Assembly: GCF_014836335.1 (NCBI RefSeq)
Contig: NZ_JACSRA010000012.1
Location: 46,371 to 110,370, forward strand
DNA length: 64,000 nucleotides
Direction: 5' to 3'
Source: Clostridium cibarium
GTDB lineage: Bacteria > Bacillota > Clostridia > Clostridiales > Clostridiaceae
Shown here: piece by piece, positions 42,671 to 49,973 of the stretch
How positions within the stretch are numbered: the first letter of the stretch is position 1
Layout: every line of letters begins with the position of its first letter
Translations under genes and position numbers: made by a program
The notes under the pieces: generated by a model
What the model saw: the letters and a program-made list of their open reading frames with translations, nothing else
Databases searched by the model: none
Told to the model about the DNA's origin: nothing

Positions 42671-43603
42671 TTAATAGCCAAAGAACACTAATATATTTAA
42701 AACAATATTTTTTAAATCAATATATTTTTGTGGAAGATTTTCTTTTGCACCAAGCATTTGTAGTGGGTTTACTAAATCTCGAAGCTTGCTTAACCCATAC
42801 CAATTAGATGGCAAGACTCTATTAGAAGAGCTATTATATGCTTTTTCAAACATTTCAATTTGCCTTTGATTAAAACTATTCTCATATCGAAAAAACTGTC
42901 CTATATCTCCTAAGCTATGGCCAAAACCCGAAAATTCCCAATCAACAATCCAAATACGATTATTTTTATCAATTATCATATTTGCAGGATGAAAATCTGA
43001 GTGAATGAAACTTATATACTTATCAATTTCATATAAATCTCTTTTTTTATCTGCTATAAGTGTCTTAACTCTTTCTTTTATTTCTTTTCCAATACGTTCA
43101 GTAACAATTTCTTTTTCAAGGAACAAGTCATACCATGTTAGAAAAGGTGGATAATCATCATGAAATTCATCTTTATTTAAAATATTACAGTTATGTATAT
43201 ATGAAGCACTTTCAGCAACTTCAACTATAATTCTATCTTCAAGCTTGCCTTTTTGTATAAGCATTTCTTGCATAGAATTACCATTCACATATTCATATAT
43301 TAAACATATTCTTTGTGTAATGTTATTTTCAGATACAAAAAGCAATTTAGGAACATTTATATAGCCGTAAAATAACTCGCTAATAAATCTTTCCTTTTTA
43401 TAACTAATATCCTTTAATGGGCATACTCTTAACAAAAAATATCCCTTATTTGTATGTATCTTATAATTACTATTTCTACATCCAACATATATTGGAGTAT
43501 AATTTAATATTTCAAAATTCTTATCATATTCTGTGAATATAGCTGTTATTTCTTTAATGCTCAAATTATAAAAAGGTATCGAGCGTTCCCATACATTATC
43601 CAT
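42671..43603 (-). CDS. Aminoglycoside phosphotransferase (APH)-fold kinase
   Basis: About 310 aa with the APH/choline-kinase fold. The catalytic loop HSDFHPANM and the metal-binding WIVDWEFSGFGHSLGDIG segment are intact, and a nucleotide-binding beta-sheet region (GCRNSNYKIHT, YFLLRVCP) precedes them. Such proteins phosphorylate antibiotics, choline, homoserine or sugars; nothing here decides which. The ATG at 43603 has GGAGGATAGG before it; the in-frame GTG at 43615 overlaps that site. It lies just after a degraded fragment of a TetR gene. Confidence 0.88.
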   Translation of the reverse strand: MDNVWERSIPFYNLSIKEITAIFTEYDKNFEILNYTPIYVGCRNSNYKIHTNKGYFLLRVCPLKDISYKKERFISELFYGYINVPKLLFVSENNITQRICLIYEYVNGNSMQEMLIQKGKLEDRIIVEVAESASYIHNCNILNKDEFHDDYPPFLTWYDLFLEKEIVTERIGKEIKERVKTLIADKKRDLYEIDKYISFIHSDFHPANMIIDKNNRIWIVDWEFSGFGHSLGDIGQFFRYENSFNQRQIEMFEKAYNSSSNRVLPSNWYGLSKLRDLVNPLQMLGAKENLPQKYIDLKNIVLNILVFFGY

Positions 43604-43644
43604 CCTATCCTCCACTTAAATGTTAAATCCAGTACCTACATTCC

Positions 43645-43684
43645 TGAATTACCAATTGTTCTTCCAGCAATATATAAAATCAAT
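43645..43684 (-). pseudogene. Remnant of the 3' end of a TetR-type regulator gene
   Basis: About 34 bp here match the end of the intact TetR gene at 47570 almost base for base, with two or three differences. On the minus strand one frame reads ILYIAGRTIGN followed by SGM and a stop; the intact regulator ends in ILYIAGRTIGN. No further TetR sequence is seen to the right, where the Gfo/Idh gene ends. It is most simply a scar of a duplication followed by deletion. Confidence 0.6.
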
Positions 43685-43700
43685 ATTATCTACATTATTT

Positions 43701-44687
43701 TTAATTATTATCTTCAGGAAATACAATTCCACTTTTATTCCTTGCAATTGTTTGAGCTTCACTTACTATTAAGCTGTGTTCTAACATTTTATAACACTTT
43801 TCCAAATCATTATTTTTAATCATCTCTATAAATTCAATGAACTCATTAACCATACGATGATCATAATTGTTTTCATTAATTAAAGAGCTAGTTCCATCAT
43901 TCATTAATAACTCAAATCCTTTACAAACATTAGTTGGAGTATCTTGATATATGCATCCTTTATCCCCTTGAATATTATTTGCAATAGGAGCCTTACAATC
44001 TTTTGCTCCAATACAAACACATTTAAATGTTTCATAATCTAATATTAATACTCCTGATGTATCTATTCCTCTTTCTATATTAGGATAATATTCAACATTT
44101 TTAGGTTTTCCAAATAAACCAACTATATAATGAATGTTGTAAATATTCAAATCCATTAATGCTCCACCAGAAAAATTAGGATCAAATGCAGGCAGTACAT
44201 TACCTTCCTTAAAACTATTATATCTACTAGAATACTGAGAATAATTACATTGAACAATTTTTATATTTCCCAAGGCTGGAAGCAGTTCCTTAATCTTTTT
44301 ATAATTAGGGAGATATTGATTAGTGATTGCCTCAAATATAAATAAGTTTCTTTGTTTAGCTAAATCCTTTAATATTGATGCTTCTTTATAATTTGATGTT
44401 ATAGGTTTTTCAATAATAACATTTTTATTTGCCACTAATGCCTTTTTAGCAAACTCAAAATGCAGATTATTAGGTAATGCAATATAAACAGTATCTACAT
44501 CACTATTAAGCAGTTCGTCATAATCATAATAAATATCCATAATTTTATATTTATTCTTCAATTCATTCATTTTCTCTTCAGCACTTTTTCTTCCATAGAT
44601 AGCTGCTAACTCTAAATCCTTTAAATAGGAAGTAATAGTTAGGAACTCCTGAACGATCATTCCAGATCCAATAATGCCTAGTTTCAT
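43701..44687 (-). CDS. Gfo/Idh/MocA-family oxidoreductase
   Basis: NAD(P)-dependent sugar or polyol dehydrogenase-type enzyme, 328 aa. The Rossmann domain (about 1-120) begins MKLGIIGSGMIVQEF, and the conserved EKP motif (NVIIEKPITS) is at about 94. The C-terminal alpha/beta domain (about 125-325) carries GGALMDLNIYNIHYIVGLFG, where the usual catalytic His region lies. The ATG has GGAGGTATTAAC before it and starts 13 bp after the truncated isomerase gene, so the two share a transcript. A second, distantly related family member lies one gene upstream. The substrate cannot be told from sequence. Confidence 0.92.
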   Translation of the reverse strand: MKLGIIGSGMIVQEFLTITSYLKDLELAAIYGRKSAEEKMNELKNKYKIMDIYYDYDELLNSDVDTVYIALPNNLHFEFAKKALVANKNVIIEKPITSNYKEASILKDLAKQRNLFIFEAITNQYLPNYKKIKELLPALGNIKIVQCNYSQYSSRYNSFKEGNVLPAFDPNFSGGALMDLNIYNIHYIVGLFGKPKNVEYYPNIERGIDTSGVLILDYETFKCVCIGAKDCKAPIANNIQGDKGCIYQDTPTNVCKGFELLMNDGTSSLINENNYDHRMVNEFIEFIEMIKNNDLEKCYKMLEHSLIVSEAQTIARNKSGIVFPEDNN

Positions 44688-44700
44688 GTTAATACCTCCA

Positions 44701-44886
44701 TTACATATAAATTGTACTATCAGATGGAGTTACAACTTTAATTTTCAAACCATCCTGTATTTCTTTACTTATAAGCTCAATTAAAGAAGCTATAGTTCTT
44801 CCTGCTCCTAAACCAATTACAGTATTATTTTTTATATATTCCATAGCTTTTTCAGCACATAATTTTCTTAAATCCTCTTCATTCAC
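44701..44886 (-). pseudogene. Truncated ribose-5-phosphate isomerase A (N-terminal fragment)
   Basis: 61 codons, against about 220 in complete RpiA. The fragment contains the N-terminal helix (EDLRKLCAEKAMEYI) and the sugar-phosphate loop VIGLGAGRTIASLI, corresponding to the GxGTGST loop of RpiA, then stops at SDSTIYM. The catalytic Asp/Glu and Lys regions of RpiA are absent. No continuation was seen in the other frames before the next gene, which begins 13 bp later with its own ribosome site. It is probably a deletion relic within a sugar catabolic operon, although a translated short protein cannot be excluded. Confidence 0.65.
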
Positions 44887-44913
44887 CTTATCTTAAGCCT
44901 CCATATTAGCTAC

Positions 44914-45930
44914 TTATTTTAAATCTTTTATTCCAGCTTCTAATATTTCCATTTGCAATAATACTTGTTCATCAGTAATAGTTTTACTTTTACCATTTAT
45001 AATTGTTTCGTATAAATCATCATATACACGGCCATAATCACCAGAGACAGACTTCACCTTTTCTTCGTGTATGTCGCCTTCTTCATCCATATATGTAAGT
45101 ACCCCATAATGATCAAATGTATCAATACCAAAATCCTTGTTTTGAGGCATATAGAATAATTTTAAATGCTCTTCTTGGCGGTCCTTTGTCTTCTTTAGAA
45201 AACATCCTTTTTTACCATATACAACAAAGCTTGGTCTTTCCTTGATTCTAAAATAACTGGATTTTACTGATACCTTTAATTTTCCATAATATAAATCCAA
45301 ATCGAAGTAATCATTCATTTTGCCTGTGCCTAATAATTGCCTTACATCATAATGGATATTATCTGGTTTGCCAAAATAACTAATTACTTGATCCAAGGTA
45401 TGACACCCGTGACCATATAAATATGATGAGTGAGGATCAAAACTAGTACTAGCTTCAGGTACTTCTGGTCTATAATAATCAAAATGCATTTCTAATTCTA
45501 GTAATTCACCTAATTTTCCCTCTTTGATAACTTTTTGAACTGTTAAAAAATCACTATCAAAGCGTCTATTTTGGTAAGGTTGAACTATTAATCCTTTTTC
45601 TTTTGCCAAAGCAAAGATTTCTTTTGCCTGCTTAGAATCTTCCATAAATGGCTTTTCAACTAGACAATGTTTATTGTGTTCTAACACCATTTTTGCATAT
45701 TCATAATGACTATTATGAAGTGTACAAATCACTATCAATTGTATTTCTTCGTCATTTAATAGCTCATCTAAGTTAGAAGTATAATTTACTCTATCGATTC
45801 TATCCCAATTTTCATTTTTAGGATTCCTTTGATAAATAGTCTTTACCTTTATATTTTTTCTTTGCACCACAAATGGAAGATGATATCTATTAGTACTTTT
45901 ACCATTTCCAATATAACCTATTGTAAGCAT
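44914..45930 (-). CDS. Gfo/Idh/MocA-family oxidoreductase
   Basis: 338 aa, NAD(P)-dependent oxidoreductase family. The Rossmann start is LTIGYIGNGKSTNRYHLPF, and CLVEKPFMED holds the EKP motif at about 94. The C-terminal domain has YGHGCHTLDQVISYFGKPD, with the His pair at the position expected for the catalytic residue. The N-terminal RYHLP sequence marks a subgroup distinct from the other copy at 43701. The ATG follows TAGGAGGTAGCT. The gene is separated from the regulator upstream by a terminator hairpin, so it should have its own promoter, and it leads a short operon with the isomerase fragment and the second oxidoreductase. Confidence 0.92.
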   Translation of the reverse strand: MLTIGYIGNGKSTNRYHLPFVVQRKNIKVKTIYQRNPKNENWDRIDRVNYTSNLDELLNDEEIQLIVICTLHNSHYEYAKMVLEHNKHCLVEKPFMEDSKQAKEIFALAKEKGLIVQPYQNRRFDSDFLTVQKVIKEGKLGELLELEMHFDYYRPEVPEASTSFDPHSSYLYGHGCHTLDQVISYFGKPDNIHYDVRQLLGTGKMNDYFDLDLYYGKLKVSVKSSYFRIKERPSFVVYGKKGCFLKKTKDRQEEHLKLFYMPQNKDFGIDTFDHYGVLTYMDEEGDIHEEKVKSVSGDYGRVYDDLYETIINGKSKTITDEQVLLQMEILEAGIKDLK

Positions 45931-46020
45931 AGCTACCTCCTAAAAATATAATTCTGTGTGTACTTATCTCTAAGCTTTGGTTTTATTATAATCATTCTAA
46001 ATTTTTTCCACAAACTAAAA

Positions 46021-46044
46021 TATTTCACCTCAAAGGGTGAAATA
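46021..46044 (-). terminator. Terminator of the TetR-PRD regulator operon
   Basis: Arms TATTTCACC and GGTGAAATA with a 6-base loop. The minus strand continues ATTTTAG. It lies directly after the stop of the PRD regulator gene. Confidence 0.65.
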
Positions 46045-46046
46045 CT

Positions 46047-47549
46047 TTATGATGATTCGCTTTTATAACCATCAAGATATTCAGCTATCATATCCATGTC
46101 ATTTTGCTCCACTTCAGGACTTATTCTAATAAAAGGAATATTAGTAATATCCGCTATTGTTGAGGTGGTTATTATAAAATCTACCTTTTTAAGATTCTCC
46201 TCATTTTCATACATAAATTCTTGATAATCATAAAACCTGCATACCTCTATTTTTTCTCCAAAATAATTTTTAATTTTATCATTAATAAAACTTAATATAG
46301 ACTCATCATAATCACAAACAATTATAGTATTTAATTTATATCTACCTATCCCACACATGGTTACTAAGTGAATAGTTATATAAGCTAAATCAATAAGTCC
46401 TATATTCAAATTTAGTTTCTTCTTAATAATATGTATAATTTCAGTGGCCATTTTAAATTCTGTTTTATAGGTTTTAACAACTTTTTTATCTATGGTATTT
46501 GATATACAATGTCTATATTTCAAACGATTTATCATTGGAGCTACATATAAAATTAACTTATATTTATTATCTGGATTAACCCTTAAATCTATTTTAAAGT
46601 TTTTATATAAAATGTTTAAAAACTCATCTACTATATAAACAACTTCTTCTGTTTGAATATTTTTAATATCTGTTCCATGAAGGAATTGCTTTGATTTAAA
46701 ATACTGCTGTAAATTGAGCCATTCTGTTTCTGATAATCTTTCCTCTAATATCTTTTCTACTTTTTCTCGTATAGCAATGATTACAGGCATAAGTTCACCG
46801 TTTATATCATCTGAATCATTTAAATTAAATCCTAATTTCTGACGATTAACTGCAACTAATATTTCATAACATAAAAGTTGGGCGCTATGGCCTGATAAAT
46901 AATAATTATGCTTTTTAGTTTCAGCACTTACCACATGATAAATATCTCTAGCTAATGTAATAACATCTTTCCCTTCAAATAAATAACTCCAATATTTCGA
47001 AACAGTACTTATATTAATCCGTTTTGCTAAAACCCAACTGATAATATTTCTTTTTTCCTTTTCATCTGCCCTAAGTGTAATTCCTTCATTTAAAGAATAA
47101 CTTATTCCCAATTTCAACTCTTTCTTTAACCACTTATTCATAAAAGCAATATCATTATTTACAGTAGCTGTAGATACATATAAACTTTCTGCCAATTCTT
47201 CTACATAAATATATTTTTTAGTAGTTAATTTTAGCAGTATGTACATTTGCCTATCTATGGGCAAACTTGGTGCTTCTATTATATACTCATAATCTAAAAC
47301 TTTTCTTATAAGATCATTTTTCTTCAAAATCTCTTTATTTCTTTTAGTTAGGAAGTAACCTTTTTTTATACTAGAATCTATTTCTGTATCGTATTCTTTT
47401 AATAAATTGTTGATTTCTTTGATATCTTTTCTTATTGTCCTAATTGTTACATTGCAAAGCCTTGCCAGTTCATTACCTGTAATGTATTCTTCTGTATTAA
47501 AAATTAAATTTAAAATATCTCGACGTCTTCGATTCAAATTTATGGTCAC
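46047..47549 (-). CDS. BglG/MtlR-type PRD transcriptional regulator
   Basis: 500 aa. Two N-terminal helix-turn-helix domains (about 8-65, with ELARLCNVTIRTIRKDI; and about 95-150, with ELAESLYVSTATVNND) are followed by PRD-like regions (about 185-395, with conserved His in TIHLVTM and KKHNYYLSGH) and a C-terminal PTS-EIIB-like region (about 400-500, IIVCDYDESILS). Such regulators respond to sugar PTS phosphorylation, although no PTS gene is visible in this window and no EIIA domain is fused. The frame opens with GTG at 47549; a TTG four codons later fits the AAGGTAGG site better, so the exact start is uncertain. It is 20 bp after the TetR stop, so the two are likely co-transcribed. Confidence 0.87.
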   Translation of the reverse strand: MTINLNRRRRDILNLIFNTEEYITGNELARLCNVTIRTIRKDIKEINNLLKEYDTEIDSSIKKGYFLTKRNKEILKKNDLIRKVLDYEYIIEAPSLPIDRQMYILLKLTTKKYIYVEELAESLYVSTATVNNDIAFMNKWLKKELKLGISYSLNEGITLRADEKEKRNIISWVLAKRINISTVSKYWSYLFEGKDVITLARDIYHVVSAETKKHNYYLSGHSAQLLCYEILVAVNRQKLGFNLNDSDDINGELMPVIIAIREKVEKILEERLSETEWLNLQQYFKSKQFLHGTDIKNIQTEEVVYIVDEFLNILYKNFKIDLRVNPDNKYKLILYVAPMINRLKYRHCISNTIDKKVVKTYKTEFKMATEIIHIIKKKLNLNIGLIDLAYITIHLVTMCGIGRYKLNTIIVCDYDESILSFINDKIKNYFGEKIEVCRFYDYQEFMYENEENLKKVDFIITTSTIADITNIPFIRISPEVEQNDMDMIAEYLDGYKSESS

Positions 47550-47569
47550 CTACCTTATATCGTTAGCTT

Positions 47570-48133
47570 TCAATTGCCAATTGTTCTTCCGGCAATATAT
47601 AAAATTAATTTTGCTTCTTCTTCTGGTGGTTTCAAACAATCTGAGAAAATCCATTCTTTAAGAAGTCTTACTGTTCCATACTGTACAAAGGAAGCGATTG
47701 CGTTCTTTTCATCCAAATCAAGATCCTCTGGTAGATGTTTAATGACCATCCCATCAAACTGTGGAAGTGAGATTTTGATGTGGGTGATTAGGTCATAATT
47801 ACCTTGATCTAGCACAAGTTTTGCAAATTCAAGATTGTCTTTTATATATTGTAGAACCCGGGTCAGACATTCAAAGAAATTTTTGCCTGCTCTAATATCA
47901 TTTATAACGGCAAATGAAGTATTTTCTATGTACATTTCAGCAATTTCATTTAATACATCATATTGACTTCCATAGTGATTATAGAAGGTAGTACGATTAA
48001 TTCCTGCAATTTGACATAATTCTCGTATTGATATTTTTTTTATATTATGTATCTTTAACATTTCTAATAAAGCCTCACGGATCAAGCGTTTTGTTAACAT
48101 GACCCTCTGATTGGTATTATTTTTTTCTGACAT
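47570..48133 (-). CDS. TetR/AcrR-family transcriptional regulator
   Basis: 187 aa. The N-terminal helix-turn-helix (about 10-55) reads ISIRELCQIAGINRTTFYNHYGS, and a helical ligand domain (about 60-185) follows. The size and the YIKDN segment fit the TetR subgroup with a C-terminal TetR_C domain. The ATG has GGAGGAGTT upstream. The gene is divergent from the anchored epimerase gene, with a dyad overlapping that gene's promoter, so it probably represses it. Its last codons recur as a fragment at 43645-43684. Confidence 0.9.
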   Translation of the reverse strand: MSEKNNTNQRVMLTKRLIREALLEMLKIHNIKKISIRELCQIAGINRTTFYNHYGSQYDVLNEIAEMYIENTSFAVINDIRAGKNFFECLTRVLQYIKDNLEFAKLVLDQGNYDLITHIKISLPQFDGMVIKHLPEDLDLDEKNAIASFVQYGTVRLLKEWIFSDCLKPPEEEAKLILYIAGRTIGN

Positions 48134-48162
48134 AACTCCTCCATTGAATTCGACACTTTTAA

Positions 48163-48202
48163 ATCATCTGTCGGTTGCAAAATCAACAGGTGTTGATATT
48201 AT
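48163..48202 (+). promoter_or_regulatory. Promoter of the epimerase gene with overlapping imperfect dyad
   Basis: TTGCAA (48175-48180) and TATTAT (48197-48202), 16 bp apart, form a plausible sigma-A promoter for the rightward gene. An imperfect dyad (ATCA...CTGT..GTTG against CAAC.AG...TTGAT, 48163-48197) covers its -35 and spacer. It is a reasonable operator for the divergent TetR regulator, though the symmetry is weak. Confidence 0.35.
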
Positions 48203-48246
48203 TATAGAGTACTTATGAAATAAGTCAATGAAAAGGAGATTGGAAA

Positions 48247-49290
48247 ATGAAGAAAAAATCAAAAAAAATATTAAAAATAATCATTGCATGCATTATGTTC
48301 GTGATAATACTTATTTCTGGTTATGAAATCAAAGAAAATATGAGAATTAATAAAATCGTGAACTCACACAAAACGGAGCAAAACATAAAAGAAAACGATG
48401 TTGTAAGAAATAGTGATGAGAAGGATTCTAAACATATTGTGACTGGAGTTCAACAGATTATGATAGGAACAATGTGTAATAGTTATGATAATGCTTTACA
48501 GACATTACTTGATATTAAAAACGCAGGTTATGAAGGAATCGAATTAAATGATTTTATGATCCACAAGTCTTCTATTCTGGTAAAACTAATGACAAAGTTC
48601 TCAGGAATGTCTATTGGCAACGGTGGCGAGCTTGATTGGCCAAAGCTCATAGAAGAAAGTGGACTAAAGGTTACAAGTCTCCACAGTGATTTGGCAAGCA
48701 TTGAGAAAGATCCTAAAGCTATAGCTGATGAAGCTAAAAGTTTTGGAACAGATACTGTAGTTATTACTGGTATGTACAAATTTGATTATAGTAGTTTAGA
48801 GGAAGTGGACAAACTTGCCCAAGGTCTGAATCAGGCAGGAAAGGCTCTTTCGGAGGAAGGAATACATCTTTTGTATCATAATCATAATTGCGAATTACAA
48901 AAGGAAGCCAATGGAAAAACAGCTTACGATGTTATAATTGAAGAAACAGATGCTGAATATGTGAACTTCGAGTTTGACAGCTTTTGGATGACAGATGGTG
49001 GTGCTAATGTTACAGCCTTAATGGAAAAGCTAGGTAATAGGATAAAACTATGGCATATTAATGATCGTGGTTGCACTAAATCAGGTCCATATATGACGCC
49101 AATACTTGAAGAAAATGCTACAGAATTAGGAAATGGAAATATGGATCTAGATACGCTCTCAGAAATAGCTATAAAAAATGGAGTAAAGGGTGTTATATTA
49201 GAAACTCATAAGAATTGGGTAGATAAAGATCCAATTAAGAGTCTACAGGTTAGTGGAGAATACATGCAGAAGAAGTTTGGTGACAAATAA
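48247..49290 (+). CDS. Membrane-anchored sugar phosphate isomerase/epimerase (TIM-barrel, AP-endonuclease-2 family)
   Basis: 347 aa. An N-terminal Lys-rich start and hydrophobic helix (about 9-26) look like a signal anchor. A charged linker of about 40 residues follows, and then a xylose-isomerase-like TIM barrel (about 68-345). Barrel motifs include GYEGIELNDF, LHSDLASIE, LLYHNHNCE, NFEFDSFWMTDGG, KLWHINDRG and GVILETHKN, which supply the metal-binding Glu, Asp and His residues. Relatives act on inositol, keto-sugar or 2-keto acids. Anchoring outside the membrane is unusual for the family. The ATG has AAAAGGAGATTGGAAA upstream. Divergent from a TetR regulator, it likely belongs to the oxidoreductase island. 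Confidence 0.88.
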   Translation: MKKKSKKILKIIIACIMFVIILISGYEIKENMRINKIVNSHKTEQNIKENDVVRNSDEKDSKHIVTGVQQIMIGTMCNSYDNALQTLLDIKNAGYEGIELNDFMIHKSSILVKLMTKFSGMSIGNGGELDWPKLIEESGLKVTSLHSDLASIEKDPKAIADEAKSFGTDTVVITGMYKFDYSSLEEVDKLAQGLNQAGKALSEEGIHLLYHNHNCELQKEANGKTAYDVIIEETDAEYVNFEFDSFWMTDGGANVTALMEKLGNRIKLWHINDRGCTKSGPYMTPILEENATELGNGNMDLDTLSEIAIKNGVKGVILETHKNWVDKDPIKSLQVSGEYMQKKFGDK

Positions 49291-49333
49291 CGTTATTTTG
49301 TAAATGCTCCACCCTCCATTTAAATGTTAAAAA

Positions 49334-49375
49334 GGCCTTTTTAACTAACAAAATTTAATGTTAGCGAAAAAGGCC
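49334..49375. terminator. Bidirectional terminator between epimerase and nitroreductase genes
   Basis: Long arms GGCCTTTTT-AACTAACA and TGTTAG-CG-AAAAAGGCC enclose an 8-base loop, with a small internal mismatch. It serves the convergent genes ending at 49290 and 49385. Confidence 0.75.
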
Positions 49376-49384
49376 CAAATAATT

Positions 49385-49930
49385 TTAATACTTATTGTAA
49401 CTCATTATTTCAGTTACATCTTTTCTAATCTTTTTTCTTGGTTCCTTATTTTCATAGTAACCTAGAGATATTACTAAATGAACTTTTTTGCTTGATGGAA
49501 TATTTAAAAGTTCCTTTATGGATTTTTCCTTAAACCAACCCATCATACAGGTTCCTAAATCTAAGGAAGCTGCAGCTAAACAAATATTTTCACAGGCTAT
49601 TCCTATATCTAAAGAAGTAAAGTCTTGCTTTTTAATAACTTCTCCCATTTTAGACGTTAAGTTTCTCTTCTCCCCTACTACCACAATAAAAGCTGGCGAA
49701 GAGAGAGCAAATTTATTTATCCCACTTACTAAAGGATCATATAATTTTTTAGCTAGCTTAGAAACAATTTCTTTATCATCTACTACAACAAACTTCCAAG
49801 GTTGTGCGTTACATGCAGAAGGCGACATTCTGCCTGCCTCAATTATCTTTTCAATCTTTTCTCTTTCAACTGGTTTATCTATATATCCTCTAACACTTTC
49901 TCTTTTATATATCAATTCAAAAAAATCCAT
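49385..49930 (-). CDS. Nitroreductase-family flavoprotein
   Basis: 181 aa. The FMN-binding pattern of the family is visible: KRESVRGYIDKPV near the start, MSPSACNAQPWKFVVV at about 36-51, and a second flavin segment in LDIGIACENICLAAASLDLGTCMMGWF. It ends with GYYENKEPRKKIRKD. These enzymes reduce nitro compounds or quinones with NAD(P)H. The substrate is unknown. The ATG has GGAGGACAGTA upstream. It stands 43 bp after the end of the cation ATPase gene's neighbourhood in opposite order of transcription flow (both leftward, ATPase first), so read-through from the ATPase is possible. Confidence 0.92.
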   Translation of the reverse strand: MDFFELIYKRESVRGYIDKPVEREKIEKIIEAGRMSPSACNAQPWKFVVVDDKEIVSKLAKKLYDPLVSGINKFALSSPAFIVVVGEKRNLTSKMGEVIKKQDFTSLDIGIACENICLAAASLDLGTCMMGWFKEKSIKELLNIPSSKKVHLVISLGYYENKEPRKKIRKDVTEIMSYNKY

Positions 49931-49973
49931 TACTGTCCTCCAAACACAAAGTTATTTTATACATTATATCATA

